From positions 1 through 23,946 of the IMG/VR virus record IMGVR_UViG_3300044799_000425: a stretch of DNA of 23,946 bases; one strand, 5' to 3'. Positions 6,283 to 12,945 of the stretch are shown piece after piece (within the stretch, counting starts at the first letter, position 1; the number at the start of each line of letters is the position of its first letter). The notes beneath the pieces are model-generated. The model was not told the origin of the DNA and ran no database searches. It worked only from the letters and a program-made list of their open reading frames with translations. Source of the stretch: a virus. A program made the position numbers and the translations under genes.

Positions 6283-6295
6283 TATGAGCGCTGGG

Positions 6296-6448
6296 ATGAC
6301 CGGGGAAGAGGACTACTACAAAACCGATGCCGACGGTCGCTACGTCGCTGTGAGTGAAATTCTCACCCCCGGGAGTCCCGGCTTTAGAATCTACGATGAG
6401 TCAGGAAAAGATAGATCGGGATGGGGGATCTCTTTTAAAAGCCATTGA
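6296..6448 (+). CDS. small protein, first gene of rightward operon
   Basis: 50 residues (MTGEEDYYKTDADGRYVAVS...). The ATG at 6296 lies 20 bases beyond the first base of the -10 box. This matches the arrangement at the leftward operon and at 7448, and it is why this start is chosen over the in-frame ATG at 6284, which would lie upstream of the transcript. The ribosome-binding site is weak. The sequence is acidic and looks protein-like, but there is no known family. The end overlaps the next gene by about 50 bases in another frame, so one of the two may be mis-called. Confidence 0.45.
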   Translation: MTGEEDYYKTDADGRYVAVSEILTPGSPGFRIYDESGKDRSGWGISFKSH

Positions 6449-6587
6449 TAAACTACATGAAGAGGACCGCGTTTTTTACTGGAGGCTGGTCTATCAGGAT
6501 AAGAAGTTTGCGGCAGAGCTTCGGGGGCAAATCAATTACTTGCTTTCCCAGGTTGACGCCGATGGCAAAAGCCGTGATAGTAGGTAA
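6396..6587 (+). CDS. small helical protein
   Basis: 63 residues from ATG (MSQEKIDRDG...). The frame is open upstream to a GTG at 6354; neither start has a strong ribosome-binding site. The helical sequence LLKAIDKLHEEDRVFYWRLVYQDKKFAAELRGQINYLL looks genuine. The last codons (SRDSR, stop) also encode the -10 part of the next promoter copy. No family recognised. Confidence 0.55.
   Translation: MSQEKIDRDGGSLLKAIDKLHEEDRVFYWRLVYQDKKFAAELRGQINYLLSQVDADGKSRDSR
6551..6582 (+). promoter_or_regulatory. rightward promoter, copy 3 of repeated element
   Basis: GGTTGAC, 15 bases, CGTGATAGTA. The -35 is TTGACG (6553-6558), the spacer 17, the -10 GATAGT (6576-6581). It lies within the last codons of the preceding gene and would drive the methyltransferase gene with a leader of roughly 115 bases. 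Confidence 0.7.
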
Positions 6588-6620
6588 GGACCTGCTGAGC
6601 TCGGTAGGTTCTACGGTCGT

Positions 6621-6689
6621 CCGGGAGCGGCTTTTAGGTTATCGTGAAATCCCCGTCTAGACGATGGCTAATAACAAAGCCACTCCCGG
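6621..6689 (+). promoter_or_regulatory. long hairpin in methyltransferase leader
   Basis: CCGGGAGCGGCTTT (6621-6634) pairs with AAAGCCACTCCCGG (6676-6689) over 14 positions with one mismatch. Inside, ATCGT (6641-6645) pairs with ACGAT (6661-6665), and CGTCTAGACG (6654-6663) is self-complementary. The structure ends 14 bases before the start codon. There is no U-run, so it is not an ordinary terminator. It may be an RNA control element or an autoregulatory operator. Confidence 0.6.
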
Positions 6690-6703
6690 TGCGGGGTTTA
6701 AAT

Positions 6704-7438
6704 ATGAAACGATTACTTGACCTCTTTTGCGGTGCTGGCGGGGCAGCGATGGGATATCATAGGGCCGGATTCGAGGTTGTCGGCGTGGACAACCGCCCGC
6801 AGAAACGTTTTCCATTCGAATTTCATCAAGCGGATGCTCTGGAATACCTGAAGGAACATGGGCGCGAATTTGATTTCATTCATGCAAGTCCGCCGTGCCA
6901 GAGGTTTTCGGTTATGCGTCGGGGCCGATGGCAAGACCGTGAACATCCTGACTTATTGACTCCCACGCGTGAACTTCTGGGCAAGATAGGCCGGCCTTAT
7001 GTCATTGAGAACGTCGTCGGGGCTCCGCTTATTAATCCCGTCATGCTGTGCGGAACATTATTCGGCCTTAAAACTAAGGCGGGGAGCCAGTTGCGCCGTC
7101 ATCGGCTGTTTGAAATCCATCCGCCCCTTTTGGTTTTGACCCCTCAATGCCTTCATGCGACCGAGGCGTCGGTTATTGGTGTTTATGGGGGCGGGCAACA
7201 TCCGCAGCGCCGGCGGTTTCCGCTCACCATCGGGGTTTTCGGGCATTCGGGCGGAACGAGCAGGCGGGACTATCCCGACATGGATTGTTTTACGACGAAC
7301 GACCGGCGGGACGCAATGGGGATCGACTGGATGACCGGCAAGGAACTAAGCGAAGCTATCCCGCCAGCCTATACAGAATATATCGGAAAGCAGGTGCTGA
7401 TGGTTGACAATCCCCCCAAAATCCGTGATGGTAGGTAG
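6704..7438 (+). CDS. DNA (cytosine-5-)-methyltransferase
   Basis: 244 residues. The protein transfers a methyl group from S-adenosylmethionine to cytosine C5 in DNA. Visible motifs are I (LLDLFCGAGGAAMGY, 4-18), IV with the catalytic Cys65 (ASPPCQRFS), VI (IENV, 101-104), VIII (QLRRHRLFE, 129-137) and a C-terminal AIPPAYTEYIGKQVL (218-232) corresponding to IX-X. It is short, with a small target-recognition region, like the orphan methylases of many phages. No restriction enzyme gene is adjacent, so self-protection of phage DNA or regulation is likelier than a restriction-modification system. MKRLLDLF at 6704 is chosen over a GTG at 6644 because family members start close to motif I; the ribosome-binding site is weak (GCGGGG). 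Its last codons carry the next promoter copy. Confidence 0.93.
   Translation: MKRLLDLFCGAGGAAMGYHRAGFEVVGVDNRPQKRFPFEFHQADALEYLKEHGREFDFIHASPPCQRFSVMRRGRWQDREHPDLLTPTRELLGKIGRPYVIENVVGAPLINPVMLCGTLFGLKTKAGSQLRRHRLFEIHPPLLVLTPQCLHATEASVIGVYGGGQHPQRRRFPLTIGVFGHSGGTSRRDYPDMDCFTTNDRRDAMGIDWMTGKELSEAIPPAYTEYIGKQVLMVDNPPKIRDGR
7402..7433 (+). promoter_or_regulatory. rightward promoter, copy 4 of repeated element
   Basis: GGTTGAC, 15 bases, CGTGATGGTA. The -35 is TTGACA (7404-7409), the spacer 17, the -10 GATGGT (7427-7432), one base different from the other copies. It overlaps the 3' end of the methyltransferase gene and precedes the next start codon by 21 bases from the first -10 base. Confidence 0.7.
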
Positions 7439-7447
7439 AGGCTGACG

Positions 7448-7630
7448 ATGACAAGAGAAGATGTCCTGAAACGGGTTGATGCGAAGATCGCTAATGCGGA
7501 GAGCTTTTTGAAGATACGAAGAAAGTCGCCGGTTATTTCAAAGAGCATGAGGCAGCAACAACTCGCTGCATGGCGAGGAGAATTGGCTTTTTATACATCC
7601 ATCCGTTCGCTTATCGAGGAAAAGAAATGA
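7448..7630 (+). CDS. small helical protein
   Basis: 60 residues, ATG with AGAGG six bases upstream. Entirely helical, charged sequence (DVLKRVDAKIANAESFLKIRRK..., LAAWRGELAFYTSIRSLIEEK). First gene downstream of the fourth promoter copy, with a very short leader. No family recognised. Its stop overlaps the next start (ATGA). Confidence 0.68.
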   Translation: MTREDVLKRVDAKIANAESFLKIRRKSPVISKSMRQQQLAAWRGELAFYTSIRSLIEEKK

Positions 7631-7872
7631 CGACAACGATAATCAATGAACAGGCGTTCGATCAACTCTTGAGAGAATTCATTATGCCTGGGATTAAAAA
7701 GACGATCGAAGACATCACCAATGAGGAAATCGTCAAGGCAGAAGAAAGCGTCAGAAGGCGATTAAAGGAAGCTGTCGCCGGGATCGCCGTTAGGTTGGCT
7801 CGGCAGTTCGATGTTCAGAAATTCGGCCAGGAACTTCGGATCACTTTCGTCGAAGAAGACTTAAGAAAATAA
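7627..7872 (+). CDS. small helical protein
   Basis: 81 residues, ATG overlapping the preceding stop with GAGGA upstream. Helical sequence with alternating charges (IMPGIKKTIEDITNEEIVKAEESVRRRLKEAVAGIAVRLARQF), ending in a short strand segment. Possibly a coiled-coil oligomer. No family recognised. Confidence 0.7.
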   Translation: MTTTIINEQAFDQLLREFIMPGIKKTIEDITNEEIVKAEESVRRRLKEAVAGIAVRLARQFDVQKFGQELRITFVEEDLRK

Positions 7873-7885
7873 ATAGGAGGTCGAC

Positions 7886-8242
7886 ATGAATTTAAGACGT
7901 AAGACGGAACGGTTTCTCAGGCGGTTGTTTCACAGGAAGAAGAAGAGAACCCGGCTCACTAAAGCTGAACTGAAGCTCATGGAATCCCACCTTCAGATGC
8001 ACCACGACATGATTGCCAAGGAAAGGGTCGAGACCATGACCATCGACGGCAAGGACTACGAGGCCGCAGTCGAGAAGTTTACGGAATTCATGATGGTGAA
8101 GAGCACGATAGAAATCAAAGGATTGGCAGGGCTCGACGAGGCCCCGCTTACGGAAACTCCCGTCTACGATGATATCCCCGTCGTCCGTGTCTCCAAGATC
8201 CCCGAACTGCTTCTGCTTCTCGGCGTCAGGATTAAGGGATAA
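7886..8242 (+). CDS. hypothetical protein with basic N-terminus
   Basis: 118 residues, ATG after AATAGGAGG, the best ribosome-binding site of this operon. The first 27 residues are very basic (RRKTERFLRRLFHRKKKRTR), suggesting nucleic-acid contact. The rest is mixed, with a helix about residues 28-48 and a C-terminal leucine run (PELLLLLGVRIKG). No family recognised. Confidence 0.72.
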   Translation: MNLRRKTERFLRRLFHRKKKRTRLTKAELKLMESHLQMHHDMIAKERVETMTIDGKDYEAAVEKFTEFMMVKSTIEIKGLAGLDEAPLTETPVYDDIPVVRVSKIPELLLLLGVRIKG

Positions 8243-8245
8243 CCC

Positions 8246-8731
8246 ATGTTGATCGAAGTCACGCTTTGCAGAGGCAAGATTCAGCAGGCGCTTCTTCATA
8301 AAGAGGCGATTGTTTTCGGCATGACGAGGGGTCCGCTTAAGGATAAACTCAAGCCGGATAAAGAGCAGGTCGATCTGTGCAAAGAGATTTCCAAACTCTG
8401 CTGGCGCCTGCTTGAGGGGCCGGCCGATATTTTCTGGGATGACGATGTCGGCGAAGTCATGGCCTGGTATGAGAAAGAACCGGGGCCGAAGCCGAAAGAG
8501 CCGGCGAATTTTTGGCCTCTCTGGACGATCGAGGATGCGATTACGTGGATAGGAAAGCAGGGATGCGTGGGGGTTTCCATTTATCAGTTCATGGAGACGG
8601 GGGACGCCGAGGTTTATTTCAAGCTGGAGGACGGGAACCTTGCATTTGAAAAAGGCAAGAATCTTATCGACGTCCTTCTGATTTTCATCCTGAAGAAGCT
8701 GAAGAGCGGAGCGGAATGCAGAAAGGCATGA
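8246..8731 (+). CDS. hypothetical protein
   Basis: 161 residues, ATG three bases after the previous stop, with AAGGGATAACCC upstream. A soluble mixed alpha/beta sequence rich in Trp and acidic residues (PADIFWDDDVGEVMAWYEKEPG, NFWPLWTIEDAITWIG). The C-terminal helix is hydrophobic (NLIDVLLIFILKKL). No family recognised. Confidence 0.72.
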   Translation: MLIEVTLCRGKIQQALLHKEAIVFGMTRGPLKDKLKPDKEQVDLCKEISKLCWRLLEGPADIFWDDDVGEVMAWYEKEPGPKPKEPANFWPLWTIEDAITWIGKQGCVGVSIYQFMETGDAEVYFKLEDGNLAFEKGKNLIDVLLIFILKKLKSGAECRKA

Positions 8732-8937
8732 AAAAGATCAAGGATTTTTCGGGAACCGTTACTATATCGGCGGAGCAGATAGAAAAAAGAAGTGAACAGG
8801 GAATCCTTGATCTTGCTGACGAAGAGCTCGATATATTTTTTGAGAATTTTAGAAAGAGACTTTTGAAGTATTGGCTTTTAACGAGACCTCTGGTTGAAAA
8901 TACCCTATCTAAAAAAAGATTCTGGGAAAGAAGATGA
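8716..8937 (+). CDS. small helical protein
   Basis: 73 residues. Two starts are possible: ATG 8716, which has GCGGAG at good spacing and overlaps the previous gene by 16 bases, and ATG 8728, which overlaps the previous stop as ATGA but has AAGG too close. The sequence is helical and charged (DEELDIFFENFRKRLLKYW). Base composition here is more A+T-rich than in the preceding genes. No family recognised. Confidence 0.62.
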   Translation: MQKGMKKIKDFSGTVTISAEQIEKRSEQGILDLADEELDIFFENFRKRLLKYWLLTRPLVENTLSKKRFWERR

Positions 8938-9185
8938 GAGAAATCATAAAGCAGGTAACAGTCTCGGAGCTGTATGATATTCTCCTCAAGAAGAGCAAGA
9001 AACCAGTCAGCCGGGAGGATTTCCTGTTCCAGTTGATGAACTCTTTTCTCCTGTCCCCGGCACTCGAGCTCAGGTTTCATGACAGAGAAAAGGCCAGTAT
9101 TGATTTGATATATGTCCTCAAGCATCAGGAGATCGCCAAGGCCCTGGAAGAGAAAAAGAATGCGCAAAAAAAGACTTTGGCCTAA
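8934..9185 (+). CDS. small helical protein
   Basis: 83 residues, ATG overlapping the previous stop (ATGA) with GGGAAAG upstream. Predicted helices throughout (VTVSELYDILLKKSKKPVSREDFLFQLMNSFLL), with a Lys-rich tail. It may form a short co-regulated pair with the preceding gene, but no function can be inferred. Confidence 0.65.
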   Translation: MREIIKQVTVSELYDILLKKSKKPVSREDFLFQLMNSFLLSPALELRFHDREKASIDLIYVLKHQEIAKALEEKKNAQKKTLA

Positions 9186-9375
9186 ACATCTTGATCCGAA
9201 ACCGTTACCGGAAAACGTAAAAGATTTTCCTAAATGGTTTATGCAGGAAGATATGAGGTCTTTTCTACGCGACCATTATTCGTTTTATGATCGCATGAAA
9301 AGATTAAATAAACAAATAGAACGACAAGACAGAAGAAATCTAAGCAAACAAAAGCCGCCGGCCCCCCGATCCTGA
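9160..9375 (+). CDS. small basic protein
   Basis: 71 residues from ATG 9160 (MRKKRLWPKHLDPKP...), with GGAAGAG about nine bases upstream; overlaps the end of the previous gene by 26 bases. Strongly basic, with a Pro-rich start and a helical, Arg/Lys/Gln-rich second half. Possibly nucleic-acid binding. No family recognised. Confidence 0.6.
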   Translation: MRKKRLWPKHLDPKPLPENVKDFPKWFMQEDMRSFLRDHYSFYDRMKRLNKQIERQDRRNLSKQKPPAPRS

Positions 9376-9431
9376 CCATCGTCAACCTCCTTATTTTCCT
9401 TCGGCGCGGGTCGGTGGCTTTATAATTTCAC

Positions 9432-9460
9432 TTGACATAACCCGGACTTGCTGTAATCTT
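9432..9460 (+). promoter_or_regulatory. possible promoter before packaging genes
   Basis: TTGACA at 9432-9437 is followed at the same distance as in the repeated promoter by GTAATCTTTA (9453-9462), where the other copies have GTGATAGTA. It lies in a 126-base gap between the early genes and the late block. The upstream GG and the -10 differ from the other copies, so it is a divergent or unrelated promoter. Confidence 0.45.
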
Positions 9461-9501
9461 TAATACTGTTATGCACGTTTTTCTATTAAGGGGAGACGAA
9501 G

Positions 9502-9669
9502 ATGCCCGTTAAGGTAAAAGTGAGGGGCGGAAAATTTTGCGTCATTGAGGTTCAGGGCGGCAAAACGAAGAAGTGCTATCCTGATAAAGAAAGTGCTCAG
9601 GATTATGCCACCGTCCTGAATATGCGCCATGCCGGAATTCCTCCTAAAAAGGGAAAATCAAAAAAGTAA
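9502..9669 (+). CDS. small phage protein
   Basis: 55 residues (MPVKVKVRGGKFCVIEVQGG, and so on). The ATG follows AAGGGGAG at good spacing. It begins with a likely small beta fold containing two Cys (Cys13, Cys25) and ends in a Lys-rich tail (PPKKGKSKK). It is the first gene after the 9.4-kb gap and is closely followed by a paralogous gene pair. No function recognised. Confidence 0.7.
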   Translation: MPVKVKVRGGKFCVIEVQGGKTKKCYPDKESAQDYATVLNMRHAGIPPKKGKSKK

Positions 9670-9681
9670 AAGGAGCAAACT

Positions 9682-10119
9682 ATGCCAAAAATCGGAGAAA
9701 TCAAGGAATGGCGCAGCGTTTCGTTCCCTGAACTTTTAATCAAACTAGGTAAGGCGCCGAGTTTTTCTCTCGACCATCTCGTAGAAATGATTGCGGCGGC
9801 TGAGAGCAAGGGCGAAGACTTCAGGATTGTTAATGATGCGGAACAGTTCTTCGTTCCTTTAAACCTTATTACGGAATACCTCCAGGATCGCCTCAAGCCA
9901 AAGATCAGCCTGCCTCAAAAGGCAAAGGAAGATAGGATCGAGCCCAAGACGGTCCCGGTCCCATTTCTGAAAACCACAAAGATTCCGGTAAAGAAAAAAA
10001 TGTCTCCGGTAGAGATTGTCAAGAAATTGAAGCACGCTCTTCCGAAAGCGAAGCCAGCCAGGAAAATGTCGGAGATGGTCAAGAAAGGGCTTCCTAAAAG
10101 TCAGAAAAATAAAAAGTAA
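9682..10119 (+). CDS. paralogous pair member A
   Basis: 145 residues, ATG with AAAAGGAG upstream. Residues about 8-73 (EWRSVSFPELLIKLG, LDHLVEMIAAAESKGEDFRIV, FFVPLNLITEYLQDR) are clearly homologous to the same region of the next gene, so the two arose by tandem duplication. The C-terminal half is different: a very basic Lys/Pro-rich tail ending KSQKNKK, likely to contact DNA or acidic partners. The position just before terminase suggests a role in packaging or late-gene control, but this is inference. Confidence 0.72.
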   Translation: MPKIGEIKEWRSVSFPELLIKLGKAPSFSLDHLVEMIAAAESKGEDFRIVNDAEQFFVPLNLITEYLQDRLKPKISLPQKAKEDRIEPKTVPVPFLKTTKIPVKKKMSPVEIVKKLKHALPKAKPARKMSEMVKKGLPKSQKNKK

Positions 10120-10130
10120 AAGGAGTTATC

Positions 10131-10655
10131 ATGCCTCGAAAAACAGAAACGCATGAATGGAAGCAAGTCAGTTTCCCCGAGCTGGTGACAGCAATCGGAA
10201 GCGGAACTTCCTTCAGCGTTGACCAGTTGGTGTCGATGCTTTCGAACGCCGAACAAAAAGGCGAGGACTTCAGGATCGTCCATCAGGACGGCCACTTCAT
10301 CGTTCCACTCGGGCTCATCCAGGAATACTTCAAGGACCATGCCCGTCCCGCGCCCAAGTTGTCCCAGAAGGAAGAACTTGAATACCTTCGGAAGCGCGTA
10401 GCCGATCTCGAATCAGTGCGCGCCTCAGTAGAAGAACTCAAGCCCCATCCCCAGGCCCCACCCCGACCAGAGCGTTTTCAGATGACTCCCACGGCCCCGC
10501 CTCCGCGAGACGAAGGCATTCCTACCCGCGAAAAGATGTCCGCCGAAGAGCTCCGAGAAGACCTGAAGAAGGAACTTGGGGCTGCCGCGCCGCTTACGAG
10601 GGAATCGGGAACGGTGAAAAAGCGGGGAAGACCCGCAGCAGAGGATAAGTTTTGA
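10131..10655 (+). CDS. paralogous pair member B, with coiled coil and AT-hook-like tail
   Basis: 174 residues, ATG after AAAAGGAG. Residues about 8-70 are homologous to the preceding protein (SFPEL, GEDFRIV and a VPL-x-LI-x-EY-x-x-D signature in both). A coiled-coil segment follows (QKEELEYLRKRVADLESVRASVEEL), then a Pro-rich linker, a helix (SAEELREDLKKEL) and the C-terminal KKRGRPAAEDKF. RGRP is the core of the AT-hook minor-groove binder. Its stop overlaps the terminase small subunit start, so it may bind DNA during packaging; this is inferred from tail and context only. Confidence 0.72.
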   Translation: MPRKTETHEWKQVSFPELVTAIGSGTSFSVDQLVSMLSNAEQKGEDFRIVHQDGHFIVPLGLIQEYFKDHARPAPKLSQKEELEYLRKRVADLESVRASVEELKPHPQAPPRPERFQMTPTAPPPRDEGIPTREKMSAEELREDLKKELGAAAPLTRESGTVKKRGRPAAEDKF

Positions 10656-11182
10656 CGGAAGACCTTGTTTCAACGCTGCCGCCTAGGACGACGGAACTCC
10701 AGAGGAAGTTTTTCGAGATCTGGGCGACGAAGTATAATTTTTCGCTCGAAGGCGGCGCCCTTGCAAAAGCTTACATAGAAGCCGGATATGCTCCGCTCTA
10801 TGCCCAAGAAAATGCCCATAAAACCCTCTATTCAACAAACCTGAACAAGATCGTCCGCTTTATCATGATGAAGAAGAACATCACCCTGGCCCGCCTTGTC
10901 GATAAACACGCCCAACTCCTTGAGGCTAAGCATCCCTTTGCCCCCGAGATGCCTGACAATGTCGTCCAGCTCAAGGCCTGGCAGGAAGGCATGAAGATTA
11001 TGGGCGGATATCCCGTACCTGTTCAAAAAGTCGATGTCCATCATTCCGAAGAGTATCATATTTCCATAGAAGACCAACGGAAGGCGGAAAAAACTCTTCA
11101 GGAGTGCATCGACGTGGAGCCCATTGAAGATGGAAACGACAGTAGAGACGAACTTCTCGACGCTGAAGCTCCCCTCCTCTGA
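10652..11182 (+). CDS. terminase small subunit-like protein
   Basis: 176 residues from a TTG that overlaps the previous stop (TTGA), with AGAGGATAAG upstream. The N-terminal part (ELQRKFFEIWATKYNFSLEGGALAKAYIEAGYAPLYAQENAHKTL) follows the small-terminase pattern: a helix, then A-x-A-(Y/F)-x-x-AGY with a helix-turn-helix-like recognition region. An extended helical middle (RLVDKHAQLLEAKHPF) and an acidic C-terminus follow. Small terminases bind the packaging site and deliver DNA to the ATPase. The assignment rests mainly on the pattern and on the position just before the large subunit. Confidence 0.72.
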   Translation: MTEDLVSTLPPRTTELQRKFFEIWATKYNFSLEGGALAKAYIEAGYAPLYAQENAHKTLYSTNLNKIVRFIMMKKNITLARLVDKHAQLLEAKHPFAPEMPDNVVQLKAWQEGMKIMGGYPVPVQKVDVHHSEEYHISIEDQRKAEKTLQECIDVEPIEDGNDSRDELLDAEAPLL

Positions 11183-12680
11183 CGGCCTTGAACTAAACTC
11201 GCGGGAGAGGTGGAGAAACGCCTGTAAACGTCTCTTCTTTTTCATGACTGAGGTTCTATCGACCGCCTGGCAGGATAAATTCCGGAATTTCGGCGTCCTT
11301 CAGAAACATCTCTGCCGGTTTCTTGAAAATAAGAGATGCAAAAAGAAATTCATTTCGATTTTCCGGGGAAGTTTCAAGACGACCGTCCTGCTCGGCTATT
11401 GTCTTTTCCTTTTCTGTTGGGCCGTGGCTAACGGAGAGGCCCTGGCCATCTGTTACAACACGTCTTCCAAAGACAACGCGGCGATTTTCTCTGATTTTTT
11501 CCGGCAGACCCTCATGAACTGCAAACGGCTTCATTGGATTTTCCCGGAGATCCCGACGGATCCTTCCAAGTATCTTCGCTGGACGCAGAAAATGATTGAA
11601 TATAAGGCGGTGAAGTTCCACGTCGCGTCCCTCGATACCCGCCAGGTCATGCGCCATTATCAGGTCATCATAAACGACGACCTTGTGAACGATGATAATG
11701 CTTTTTCGGAGACGGAGAGGAAGTCGATTATCCGCAAATGGAAACTCCAGAAGTCAATTCTTACGAAATACAAAAAATTCAATATCGGGACGGAGATAGA
11801 TGTCGGCACGCCTTATCATCACAAGGATCTTGTTTCCCACATCATGAAGAATGTCTCGACATACGAGAAATTTATCGTCCCCTATGCGATTGAGGATGAC
11901 CGGGGGATCTTGGACATAAAAAACGAAATCGGCTTCCTGACGATGCCGGAAATGTACTGCTGGGAGGACTTCCAGGAAAAAAGAATAGAGATGGGGCCGT
12001 CCCTTTTTGCGACCCAGTATGAGATCAAGGTCATCGACGATGCCGATATGCTCTGCAAATCCGACTGGATCAAGTATTGGAACGACCTTCCTAAATGCTA
12101 TCAACGCATCATGATTGTTGATCCGGGAGGCTTGGACAAGGACGACGACCAATCGAACGGGATCTACATCGGAGACGTGGATCCGGCAGGATACATCTAC
12201 AGCCTATTCGCCGAAGAACTCGGGGCGACACCGGTTTCTCTTTTGAAACTCATGGAGAAACTCAAACAGGAATATGACCCCGACGAGATTTACATGGAAA
12301 GGGAGAAGGCGGAAATCGTCTTGGCCGGTGTGATTGATCTTCTCAATGCGAACCTTCCATGGACGCCCGTTTCTCCTTATGGCCGGGACAAGATCTCAAG
12401 AATAAAGCGGATCAAACAGTATGTTGAGACGGGGCGGTTCCTTTTGGGCAAGGGGATGACGACGCTCGAAGATAGACTTTTGAATTTTCCCGACTGTCCG
12501 AAGCATCTTTTGGACTGTGTCGCTCATTTTATCACCGTGATGAACCCGCCGAAAAAGGGAATCGACCGGACGCCCGAAGAGAAAAGGACCAGCGATTTTG
12601 AGGAAGAGATGACGAAGGCTTCCCGGTATTTTAGAGGCAGAGACGAGGAGGTTGGCCGTGAAAACGACAGGATTTATTAA
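11130..12680 (+). CDS. terminase large subunit
   Basis: 516 residues. The protein is the packaging ATPase and nuclease. Visible motifs: Walker A-like FRGSFKTT (78-85), Walker B-like QVIINDDL (178-185, with Asp where many terminases have Glu), coupling motif VGTPYHHKDL (225-234), and a C-terminal RNase H-like nuclease with Asp331 (IVDPGG), Glu390 (YMERE) and Asp462 (LLDCVAHF). The ATG at 11130 overlaps the small subunit gene by about 50 bases; a TTG at 11124 closer to GGAG is an alternative. The length is normal for phage large terminases. High confidence. Confidence 0.93.
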   Translation: METTVETNFSTLKLPSSDGLELNSRERWRNACKRLFFFMTEVLSTAWQDKFRNFGVLQKHLCRFLENKRCKKKFISIFRGSFKTTVLLGYCLFLFCWAVANGEALAICYNTSSKDNAAIFSDFFRQTLMNCKRLHWIFPEIPTDPSKYLRWTQKMIEYKAVKFHVASLDTRQVMRHYQVIINDDLVNDDNAFSETERKSIIRKWKLQKSILTKYKKFNIGTEIDVGTPYHHKDLVSHIMKNVSTYEKFIVPYAIEDDRGILDIKNEIGFLTMPEMYCWEDFQEKRIEMGPSLFATQYEIKVIDDADMLCKSDWIKYWNDLPKCYQRIMIVDPGGLDKDDDQSNGIYIGDVDPAGYIYSLFAEELGATPVSLLKLMEKLKQEYDPDEIYMEREKAEIVLAGVIDLLNANLPWTPVSPYGRDKISRIKRIKQYVETGRFLLGKGMTTLEDRLLNFPDCPKHLLDCVAHFITVMNPPKKGIDRTPEEKRTSDFEEEMTKASRYFRGRDEEVGRENDRIY

Positions 12681-12933
12681 GAGAATTCTGGGAACCAAAA
12701 AGGTGGAAAAAAACAAGGATAAAGCGGCCATGGGAGCCGAGTTGACACTCAGAATCATAGAGGTTCATGTCGTGGAAATGATGGAAATTGTCACCGGCAT
12801 GGCCGCAAATCTCGAAAAGATAGCAAGGGGGACGGATTCCCTTTCAAAGTATTTCGAGATGGAGATCAAGGCCCTGCAAAAAATGGAAGAGGTCGAATCC
12901 AAGCCTCCAACCGAAGCCGATTACAGGTATTGA
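12658..12933 (+). CDS. small helical protein between terminase and portal
   Basis: 91 residues from a GTG with GAGGAGG six bases upstream; a TTG six bases earlier is too close to that site. It overlaps the terminase 3' end by 23 bases. A basic N-terminus (TTGFIKRILGTKKVEKNKDK) is followed by a long Met/Glu-rich helix that is a probable coiled coil, ending with Pro-Thr-Glu-Ala-Asp-Tyr. Its location suggests a head-assembly helper; unidentified. Confidence 0.65.
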   Translation: MKTTGFIKRILGTKKVEKNKDKAAMGAELTLRIIEVHVVEMMEIVTGMAANLEKIARGTDSLSKYFEMEIKALQKMEEVESKPPTEADYRY

Positions 12934-12945
12934 TAGAGAAATAAA

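Larger units (their letters stand above)
5878..6295. promoter_or_regulatory. divergent AT-rich control region
   Basis: This 418-base gap separates the leftward and rightward operons and has no credible gene. It is far richer in A+T than its flanks. It contains a leftward promoter at the left end, two arrays of 19-bp repeats, an AT-only stretch around 6120-6142, the palindrome GGGGTATACCCC, a TTCCC/GGGAA dyad at 6218-6237, and a rightward promoter at the right end. The layout fits an operator region, an origin, or both. Confidence 0.75.

Noticed and set aside
6284-6295. ATG at 6284 as start of the first rightward gene
   Set aside because: It overlaps the promoter's -10 and would lie upstream of the expected transcript start; the in-frame ATG at 6296 fits the spacing seen at the other promoters.
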